In this document: positions 28,301 to 40,300 of the stretch, piece by piece
Numbering within the stretch: position 1 is the stretch's first letter
Layout of the letters: each line of letters begins with the position of its first letter
Assembly (NCBI RefSeq): GCF_964355755.1
Contig: NC_092675.1
Location: 17,747,312 to 17,811,311 of the forward strand
Origin: Antedon mediterranea
Taxonomy: Eukaryota; Echinodermata; Crinoidea; Comatulida; Antedonidae
Direction: 5' to 3'
Length of the DNA: 64,000 bases
Position numbers and translations under genes: made by a program
Notes under the pieces: model-generated
Database searches by the model: none
Told to the model about the DNA's origin: nothing
Seen by the model: only the letters and a program-made list of their open reading frames with translations

Positions 28301-31300
28301 GCCCATTTTCAGATGTACATGATATGTTAATAAGAACAGAACTTGATTCTTTACCTTAAAGTGTGATCCATTCACATAGCTTGTATAAATGGCGTTACTA
28401 TCAACCCAATAAGCTTTATGATTGGTTATGTCATAATCACATGATCTGATGTTTCCACTACTTTCAGCGAATTTCATAAACCGAGAGCCAGTATCCAGCA
28501 TGGTAGCGATGTAGTTTTCATAGCTGAGAAGAAATACTGGCTGTGGGTCTATAGAAATATAAACAATATAGTATGTATTTAAATACAATTTGAAATACTG
28601 GCTGTGGGTCTATAGAAATATAAACAATATAGTATGTATTTAAATACAATTTGAATTGTATTTATTGGATTGGATTGGACTAAAGATATATTATTATAAG
28701 ACACAACAAATAATCTTTAAACCTTCTATTAAACATGCCCATTGGTCCGATGCTAAACTGTAGCCTGGTAAACAGGAACAGAAGAAAGAGCCTGGCGTGT
28801 TGGTACATAGCTGTCCACACTGCTGCTTGCCACCTTCCTCACACTCATTAATATCTAAAAATTAAAATCAATAAAAAAAAGATAGTGAGATCTTGAAATC
28901 TTGTACTCTATATCCATGGCTAAGCTCTGTCTACACTATCAAACTTTATGCGACAGAAATGTCATGTGCCCATATATGGACATGATGATGTCATATTACT
29001 ACCATATTTGGGCATATCACACTTTTTTTGTCAAACTAGTTTGATAGTGCTTGCCTTCAAACTCTATCTCACCATTAAATTAAGTTATATGTTCTTTTTT
29101 AAAATTAACACACGATTTTAATGTTTTGTTCATGAAAAATAAACAATTTACCTTTGCACACTCCATTCTGCCGTTTTCTTCCAATGGAACAAGAATCCCC
29201 AACTTGACTCAGAGACGACTTGATTTGACATAAGAAAATTCCTGATGGAACAATATAGAAAAATAAGTTTTGTTATTATAAAATGTCAACTTAACAATTA
29301 CATCGGAAAGGAGCAAAAATTAAGTATCTAGTCAGATTTATATTAAGTGTAGTTGAAGTGGTAGATATATTTTTTTTAATGTTTTTGTTGAATACCGTTT
29401 AATTAACTTTATTAAAACTGCGAAATGGCCTATCCAAAGTCATTTTTCATGGTTTTAGCCTTAGGGGACAATACATCTTTAACAATTACATCGAACAGGA
29501 GCAAAAGTGAAATTATTTAGTCACTGGTAGGATAGGCAAAATTGGCACTCTCCTCGTCTGACCCAGCAAGGAAATGTTTTTCATATCATTTGGTTTGTAT
29601 TACAGTATCATATAACGTAAATGTCTTATTTTTATAAGGCATTTTTTACTTTATTTTATAACATGATTTGGTCAAATCAACATGAATTTGTGCCTAATCT
29701 ATTATATTCACAAGCTAGGTAGTAGTGTAGAGTAGGCCTAGTAGTGTAGTGGTCTCCTATTTTTCAAAATTTCTCTGGATCCATCTTATCATCAGGCATT
29801 CAGCATGGGTTGAGCTTTAAACTGTTGCATGTTCTCATGCCCACCAGCCAGGCAGGCCCCAAAAACTACCCACTGTGAGGCCACTCACTAGCTAGGCCTA
29901 GTTAGGCTAACTAGGCCTAATGCCTAATTATCTAGATAGAGGGCCTACTCTAGTCTATAAACTAGGCCTACCTAGTATAGTAGGCTACTACTAGGGCCTA
30001 GGCCTAGTACTATTAGTAGGCCTAGCCTAGTAGGCAGAGAAGAGATGTAGCCTAGGGCCTACCTAGAGGCCTAACCTAGGCCTAGCTTAAGAAGTAATAG
30101 AAATGCTGCCTTAGCAGCCTTACTCTAAACAAAAACCTAATCGGCAAAACAGTCTAATTAAATCTACATATTTAAGAGTGCCTGGACCACTATAGTGACA
30201 TAACCTAGGCCCAGGGCCTATTGATACAAATGAAGATCGGAAACAAAAACTGCACACCACACACACAACACACACACCACCCACCGCCATCCAACGTGAC
30301 CTCATCATCATTTGTACTTGTACTTCCGGATTTCACTGCAATGATGGCTGCTTGTGAAACTTTTGACCAATCAAATACGTTTACACGCCGGGTTGTTTGG
30401 TGGTGGGTTATATCTAAAGCAAACGCGCATAGCAGTAAACTGTCAGAATACGTCGTACAGTATTCTGTATCCATTTTAAAGTAGACCTTCCATAACTATA
30501 AAAATACGCATTTAAAAAGTCACCGAGGTTAATGATCTTTGAATGGAAAGTGTCAGTCAAACGTAAATATAATAATACGCTAATTTAAATCCCCAGTTGT
30601 TTGTATAATTTTTTATCCAAGAACCTTAGTGAAACCACAAGAAGAAACATATTGTAAAGTTAACACCTTCGCGCTGGTCCCCATTCTTAACAGTATTTAC
30701 CATGTATATTGTTAAATTTAGCCGATGGCGACGTCATAGGCTGATAAATTGTTATTTTGTTGGTGACTTTGTCTACTGCAAAGAATGAGACAACAGGGTT
30801 AAACGTTTAAAGAAACATGCTTTACTGTATGTATGCATATCGACTTCCACTTGAGAATAATGGTGATATATTTCTCTTTTCTCAAATGTTACATCATTAT
30901 ACGATACCGTACACTAAATAGGAGGTCACTACCATTCATTATATATGACTTAACTAAACAGTCCAAACACGTGTTTTAAAACAATAGAACACTGCTTAGG
31001 TATCGACATATGAGAAGAGATAATAGCACATTGTAAAAATCTGTCTTCCTTAATTGTTTTCATCTCATTTATTTTGGCAGCTATTATTAATATTATCCAG
31101 TAAAAACTTGGTACATAGGCCTACTTCATTGATTAAAGTATTTTAAGATATCTATACAACTTAAATTAAATTACAAATCTCCTGTTTTGCTTCTTAACCT
31201 TTTGCCTCTACACTATCGTACGGTGCCAACGAGCGGGTGCTGAAAGCTCAATTATTTCATACTTTAAACAAAACATTTCTCTAAAATTTATTGGGATGTT

Positions 31301-34300
31301 TTGATCTTAAGAAATGGTGATAGTAATCTAAACAAAATGTCTGATAATTCATTTCCATACAGTTTTAAGAACTTTTTTTGCTTATTTTACAGGATCTAAC
31401 CTCTGACCCTATCATCCAATAGATTATGTTTAACTTTATAAACATAATAGTTGCATAAATAAACATCACTGAGCAAAGTATTCACATGGAGCATTTAATT
31501 TAAACGTAAAATTAAATGTTTATCTTTAATAAATGCTCCATATTGTTAGTGCGAACTCCAATCTAGTTGAATAGGTTTTATCGGTATACTTGTTAAAACA
31601 TACCTTCTGCCAAGGTTGTAGGCCTACCACAACATTTTATTGGATTGTTATAATAACACTTTAATACATTATTCACAGGTGGACGGACGCGTTCTTGCTT
31701 TTGGTCTATCTGTTACCTGTTTTAACACACCCTTGATGTTGCTACCCCGCATACCTTATGACGTAATACATACAAATTACTTAAATTAATTTTAGCCAAT
31801 TCTGTTGTCAACACCATAGTTGCACTCAGTGAACCATATCATAAATATCAAATCATCACCACCATTTTTTTTACATCATCACCACTTTGTCGTCGCCATC
31901 GTCCATCATCGACATAACCAAAACATCATCGTCAGGTTTGCGTCACCGTGTAGGCCTTTGTGATCGTTAAGCCTCTTTTCCACTTGGACGCAACGCAAGG
32001 ACGTAAGACCTCGTAAGTAATTTGACCAATCACGATGCGATGTGTCATCCGAACTTGCGTTGTGTGTGAGCCAAGCTTTATACTAATTTCCACCATCTTT
32101 ATCATTGGAATATATTCAATTGCTCCCTCACTAAAGAAAATAAAGAGGTGTCATTGAACCTTTTTTTTTAAGCTTGTACAAGTTTACTATGTAGGTCTTT
32201 CATCCCGACTGACTGTGTAATGTTTACTTTAAATCACTTTGTAAACGGTCCCCTAAAGGCAAAACACAGTATGGCAATAGTCTGGAGAAATATATCGTTA
32301 TCTAACAGTGTCGCAATATAGGGATATGCAAACAAAATAGCTCATAAAACAATTTGTTGGAATTTTTATTTTATTTGTTTGTCTCCATGGATTGCTATAA
32401 TGTGTCCATTGCTAGACCCTTAGACACAGAGATACTCTAAATCATAAGACCGTGAGATAAAGTTGGCAAATAACATAGCAGGCTTATCAACATAATTAGT
32501 AACAAACTTAGGTACATAGTAACCTCCAAACTGTAGTACTGTATACAGCATAGAAGTAATTAATGCCATGGGGATACACGTGTAATTAACTCACCGACGA
32601 TTTATTTTTAAACATAAAGTTGCCAAAACTTATATGTAGATCTACAGAATATTACAAGTCGCCATTTTGGTACTTTATTGAAATGCTTGAGAACCCCTGA
32701 ATCTCTCCAAGAAATTACAGACCGAGAATGTTCAGACTCTTAAGAAATATCATGTAAACATGAAAAAAAATTCACTTATCCACTCATTCGACAAACATAA
32801 TTATAACATAAAATGGTTAATGTCACGCTGTAGATTTAGTCTAATAATAAAAATGTAGAGTGTTGCTTTCTGAAACCAACCCTTGTGACTTGGAACCAAG
32901 AATAAAAACCACTTGTCTGAATCGCAACGTGTATTTCAATAATCCATGACGGTTGACTACAAACAATCCTCAAAAGACAGAAGACATTAAACTTTGTTTT
33001 ACCTTTATGGTGACGAGAAGTCTATTGTATATAATGTATTAAATAAGTAAACATAAATATTACTATCTAGTTAATTCGAATGGGAATTTTGGTCCGGAAT
33101 TCTGGTTTTGGATAACACCAATCCGTCAGGAACTCATTGATATTTGATCATTGCATTTATAATAGGTTAAACAGTGCAGACGTCAATAAACAAAATACAT
33201 TAGCCCTATTAAAAATTTAAAATAGGCATAACCTTTATTGAAGTAGGCCTACTATAAACGAAGAAAACAGAAAAAAGAACACTATAACGTGACATGGAAC
33301 GCAAAAATTGTAAAAATAACACCCAATGTGATTTGCTTTGTACTACTCTGGTGTAACGTCACGTCATTCACAAACTATTATGAACACGTTAACCTTTTAT
33401 GCTGACATTTACAAGTTACGTATTTATTGTCCTAATATAACAACTTCACTGCTTGGTATTCATCTTTACTTGTTTTACCAAGTAAGCACGTTCGATGGAC
33501 ATTTTATTTGCCCAAGCCAACATCAAATCATGACATGTCTTGTCATAAAGGCCTTCTAATTGACTGGTGATGTAAGTGAAGCAGAGGCTAACAGGTCATG
33601 CATTAAGCGGCTCATAACTTTAGTATAGTATGCATTATCCTATATAAACAGTTTTAGCGCATGTAAAATAAACGCAGTACATCAGTACAATTATTATAAG
33701 TTATAACAACAATCAGAAAAATCGCCGAAATATGAACATAAGAGAAAAAGAAAAAAATTGGCGATATTAATGAATTCAGGATACTCACACATTTGATTAT
33801 TGTTCGTTTCAGCTTGAACTTGAAGTTCAATATACTTTTCTAAGAACACAGTACCACATTCCAACTAGATGTTGGCAATAAAATATTGCTTATTAGGCTT
33901 CTACCCGCAAACTTTACTCCCGAGAGAAGGTCATAAAATGCGGTCTATCTTATGTAGTTATGGTTGACCCGAGAGAGCCGGTTCGAGTTTACCTATTCCC
34001 GCTGTCTTTATAATATAAACTTGTTTAATTGAAAACAAATTTGGTTCTCTCAACAAGGCACATTTCACAGTTAATCGGTTTTGCAAACAAAGTCATGGTG
34101 TTGGAATCTATATATCTTAAAAATGTAAGATTGTCGGTATTAACTGATATAGAAATTATGTGCCATGTAAAGTACCGGTAGACTTTCTCCTCCACATCCA
34201 CAGTATCAGAAACAAAGGTTTTCAACAAAAAGAATAACTTTTGGGGTTGGTACTCCACATAGGTCTACAATGAAGCTTCACCATCACCATGGCCGGCAGG

Positions 34301-37300
34301 TACACCCAGGTCATCTTGACAGAGACTCTGTTATTTCGAAAATATTTCTTAAGTGGACTTAACAGCCTCCATAAGCTTTGTTGTATTGATGATTTTGTTT
34401 ATGATACAATATTTGTGTTTGATTGAGTATTACTATGAATTGATTTAATGGTAGTATTTCATAAGAAATAATATTTCAATCATCTGGTGGTGTACTGCAA
34501 TATTTACAGAATAAATTTATTTTGTCTGGGAGTAAAATCGGGGGGTTTTCTTCTCACGTATGTTATTGACGCTTTGGGAATAACTGTTGAAATTAGCTAG
34601 AAGTTTAAGTAAACTGTTTGCACACTTTTCAACAAATGCCTTCTGTTCCAGACCACAGCAGAGGTGCCGATTTACGCGTCTTCCTGGCCTGGGGAATAAA
34701 ACGCTGTCGGCACATCATTCGAATGAACTATTAGCAGATAGAGTGTTGGCTAATTGTTCAATACAGGGTGAAGGTAAATTAAATAGGCTCTTAGAAAAAC
34801 ATACTTATGAACACAATTAAGGACAAACTTAAGATGAAAATTGCGTCAATAAAATGAAGTTGGTTGAAAAAAAAACTTGGAGCTGAAATCTCTAAAAATA
34901 ACTGAGTCATGTGATAAATTGTTCTATAAAAATGTGAGAGTTGTATAATATTTGACTACATGAGCAGGGGTTAAGACAGGACCACAATGCAAAACAGGTT
35001 TTTCTTGACCTGTATGCTAATCCTGGATAAAGATGTTGTTGGATAAAATGAGCCAAAATTGAGAATTAAAGAATTCAAGCAGTGTGGAATGTTGTTTCCG
35101 TTCTACCATTTTAACTTTTATAAAAGTTCATCACTGCATAAATAAATAATTAAATACAAAACAAGATTCCATTTTGAAACATGCTCCCTCTTATAAGTTA
35201 CGTCAATGCAAAGGTTATTTACCTAGGAATGTTTTAAAGCACTTCTCAGACCTTCTGGCACTATATCGTAAGAAGCTGATAAAACTACGCCATACTGAAC
35301 TAGAGATTCAAACCATTAGCCCATAATGGCAAACGAGTTTACACAGTAAAGATTCGGTATGCATACAAACATCAGCATAAAAAAACTAGTAAGTTGACTC
35401 TAAGTAGAAAACCTAGTTATAATCAATGGACAATTCGTTAATTACTACATAATTGTAAACATGTCCTGTAGAAAGAAAATCATAAACAAAGAAGTAAATT
35501 TGCGAATGACAGAAAATGATACTTGTATTATTGTTGGGGAAAACTAAGTTTTAATTTTGTGCGGCATTCATTGTCCATATACGTTGATTGTGACATAACT
35601 AAACCAAAGGTACAGTACTGTATTGTACAAATACTAGGGAGCATTATTTATAGTCGCGCTTATAACATTACAATTATAATCCAAGGCTAATTAATTGGAC
35701 CAATTATCACAAGTGCCTTTTAAAGTTGACATTGAATCTTTGATAAACCGATAGAAATAAGCAATATAACTAGAAAGTAATAAACAATGCATCACATGTC
35801 AAACAGCGGAGTTCTTCCAAGCATACACCATGGCTATTGAAATTTAAGACGGGAATTTCAACCTCTTTACTAGTAAGACCCTCTTTCACGCCTCCATATT
35901 CATAAATACCTGGATGAATAAACTAGATGCCTCGATTAACAAAGTATGCCTATTGTTTAATTACATCAATATCCCTAAAATTCATAATTGAAACTAATAA
36001 TGAAGGCATTTTTTGACGGTAATTGCCTTCCATAAATCAGCAAAGAAATTAAATCCTAGTGATTATATAATATCTTTGGTATGAATACTCGATGTAATGT
36101 AAGCCTCTACACATACATTTTATACCATACATTCTGTTTTAAACTAATTGTAGAATCCAATTAAAATAATTGGATGAGTTCAACAAGCTACTAAATTTCA
36201 AACTTTTACAGGCTGCAATCAACATTCTCAGGAAGATTTTAATGATGTGGTTATTCATAGTTGCCAGGCTCCCTGGTTGTACACGGCGGTGGTAAACGAT
36301 TCGCGGGTACACTAACAAATCCGTTTACCCATCACATTATTAAAAGCAATGGTGAATCTGATCAGTTTAAATTAAACAAATCGGACACTCATTTAGACAT
36401 ATCAGTGTTTCTAACGTATTTGATACCGCTATAGCTTATGCTGACTAATTGTTGCCAACTATTCCCAATTGCAAAATGTTTACAATACAAATGCACATTT
36501 AGGCCTACACATATCATGCTGTGGTCATCTATTTACGCCTCTCGTCTTGCATGACGCTTTCCATTATTTTATGTCCTGGAATTTCTATGTCTTTTTCCTT
36601 TTTCATGTCTTAAACTACAGTACCGAAAGAAATCTGCAGACACATTTTGACCTAAGTACACTTTCAACATAGTGTGACATGGCCTTTTATATAAAAATAT
36701 CCTTTCAAAACAATTACTATCATTAACTCTACAACTGTAATTATAAACCACTTATTAAGTGTCTCAGACACACAAATTACGTTGCAGATCAAGAAAAGCA
36801 CAAGAGACGCTTCTTCCATGGGAAAGTGGATTATCCTTGTCACCAACATTAATATTAAACAAATCCCTTGTACGAACAGCATATTTACGAGTTTAGATAA
36901 TCCCCTAGAGGAAAGGCATAAAAAGATCAAACATTTTACACTAGTTGGGGCGATGACCTTCATGTGACTGCTTAGGGTCGTTTTCCTTCTCCGTCACGGT
37001 GGACGATATTTTCCGTATATCGTATCGTAAGAGTAACTTATTACAGCTCAATGCAAGTTTCTGTCTGGAAACCATGAATGTAGCATCCTTATCTGAATCC
37101 TTCGATTATTACCGTTATGAGAATCCAGAAATTGATCATTTTATTTACATTAGGCCAATATAATGATGTAAATTTTAGATGGTGTAGGATAAATTAAAAT
37201 CATGTTTATAATTATACTGTACAGTATAACATTTTAACATAAAATCTAATGACAAAGCAGAACAAAAAAATACATATAAGTAATATAATTTTCACCGTGG

Positions 37301-40300
37301 AAAAAAATAAATATAACACGGGAGGTATAATAATACCTCCCTGATATAACAGCTTATCAAACTCCATCTTATACATTTTATGTCATCTGCCAAAGGACAT
37401 TACTGCGGCACTTTTAAATTGTTCTCAGGAGAATCGTGACGATTTTCGTAAAGACTTTACCCGCCTCCTAGCCACCTTTCTTCATCCTAATCTCTGATGC
37501 AATACAATACTAACTACAATATAATACACACGTATCTTTAAATGACATCCATCTGTTGAAAATAATTCCAGTTATCATTAGATACTTTTCTGTATTAAGA
37601 AAATATCAGACAACATAAGAAGCACGTTTCCGAGTAAAAATCCATCAACACGTACCGTACCAAATGTTGTTTGAAATAAACAGGATCATACACACAGTCA
37701 TATAAGAAGTGTATAACATCGACATTAGTATAATAAGTATTATCTCCAAACAGAATTGTATGATATATAAAATAATAAACAACGTACAAGTCTGATGAGA
37801 ATAAAGACACGAAGCCATAAATGTTCAATACTAATTATGTTATCATTGCGATTAATGTTGTTAATTGCAGGACACGGTGAGTACTGGTTCATTTTATGAT
37901 CCATCATCATTCATGATACTGTACTAGGTTATAATATATTACGGAATCTTCCTATGATACTTGGGAAATCCAGATATGTATATTTTTACCGCCCGGTGAT
38001 ATACTGAAATTTAATTAATTCATTTGAAACGATAAAAATGAGGAGATCTGTGAGAATGAGAAAAAGTCACCACAACTGAGATTCGAACCCGGAACCTTCT
38101 GCTTGATACGCAAATGTCCTAACCATTAGACCACACCACCACTTTAATGGTATAGTGTTAATTGTATCAATGTTCACTATAATAGTGTTACTCGTTGTAT
38201 ACCAGTGTTTTCTTGATCGAAAACTTTAAATCTAATCGATACCAAATAAGTAACAATACCAATTATCATCGATATCAAGGGTACAGTACGAACATACTGA
38301 AATTGCAGTTATATGATTACAATTGATAACAGTAGGCCTACTACCGACGACATCCTCGGCCATCTTACGCGTCACAATCATAATCATCACCTATTGTGAT
38401 AATCATTATCATTACTAATCATTCATATCACTAATACTAACAGCAACCCAATCCTTTAACTTCCTTTCATATAGAGTTTGTTTAGATTAAGCGAAGAATC
38501 AGACCTCCGGGGTACTTCAAAATAAACATGAGTAATGTTTTAACAATTGTAATATATTTTCAATATTTACATCGAAAGAGCGACTCTTTTTGGATATAGA
38601 TTCTAAGCGATAAGAGTCGCTTGTTAAACCACTTCAAACTAGGTTATCAGAACCACTTGAGATTGTGTTTAGAAAATCTTCGATGAAAATAGACTTCTTG
38701 AAGTTGATGTGGATTTAACATCGTGGGTTTGATGGGTGGTCGGTATCCAGGGGAAGAACATGAAAACGAACTTTACATTATGCCATTGATCATCTTTCAT
38801 ACATTTACTTTCTTGTAAATTTTACTTTAAATTATTTACAAACGGGAGGAGAGAGAGAGAGAGAGAGAGAGAGCTGTAAATAAAACTACGAGAAAAAAAA
38901 ACATTTGTACGCGTATGTGCGCATCAAGTTTTGCACACATCACGATGTCATTGACGTTTATAGGAATTAAGAGGGCTGACATAAATCGTTTAGGCATCTT
39001 TTGTTCTATAATTTTCAATTGTAGAGTATTATAATATCAATCATCTGAGGCCTTTTATAAACGACTTTTAATCATTGTATTGACAAGGTACAATACCGGT
39101 AAACTTTTAACTCTATTGCGGGTGCAGACAGTTTATTTCACGCTGATTCTGGTATGGCCCCGACCCGAACTATAATCGATTTGACATTCACTGGGTGTAC
39201 CTTTTCAAATAAATTGAATAAATTCATCCACTAATAATTTTCTGCGTCAAGAGAGAGATAATTCTCTCGGTACATAATAGGAAAACGTATGCCTACTCTA
39301 TGCGGTCATTGAACTTCCTTTTTTTTAAATCACAAATTGTCACAATGCGCTTTCAAACATTGATTATAGTCGAGAGCATGCTGCGTGTTGCGCGAGCAGT
39401 CAACTTTGTCCGATAAATTGCGTACTAATTGACGTATATCTCAGAGGAGCGGATGCATTGCCTGCGAAACACGTATTAACACCGGCTATTGACAATTTGT
39501 CCTGTTTCTGCTGCAAGAAATGTGGTCAATTTATTCATCATGGTTATTTTCGCAGCAGAAACAGAACTATTAAGTACAAATATGTACTTTATCGTATCTC
39601 ATCCACGTCCGATAACAAACATCCTTCTTTTCAGATAATATGATATTAGACAATGAAGCAATTAAATAACCCACAAAAGGTAGAAAATTAACACCTAATT
39701 GCCCCATTGCCGGAAACGAGATCAAATCCAACTATAAATCACATTTCAAAAACAAGTAAAGTGAAAGGTCCAGCGAAAAACATGTTGCTATGATGATGTC
39801 GAGAGTCCTATATCCAAATAAACATTATCTCTACAAAAGACTGTCTTCCTGTCTACCCTGTTATGTCAACAGTTGCGGAACTAATTTTCCACAATATTAA
39901 AAGGTAATTAACAATGATAGGCCTAATAGCGAGATAATTGGGGAGGGGGTAATTGGGTGTCATCGAAGAAGTACGGTACGATAGTACTACTAAATGATTT
40001 TCCGAAATGCTCCTGGTAATAGGTGACCCGGGGATATGGAGGAAACATCCAAAACACACCAATAATTGTCATGTTAGATTTGTATAGGCCTACGGGTATC
40101 TCTGCCAAACAAATCCAGTTGGTGTTTAAATAAAGTGCATAGTCCATCTACTTTCTTATAAGGGGAGGAGGAGCGGTGTAGGCCTAATTGATAGAAAATA
40201 TCCAATTTAAGTTAGCCATATATACATTATTATTGGCGTGAATATCGACACATTTTTACATAATTAATAAAAAAAAAACAACTGAAAAAATGTAATATCT

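Noticed and set aside
33785-33838. Possible extra exon in intron 1 of the EGF-like gene, with a TTCTTAG acceptor and a TGT|GTGAGT donor.
   Set aside because: Joined between exons 1 and 2 it creates TGA at the junction, so it cannot be coding in this frame; at most a UTR or cryptic exon.
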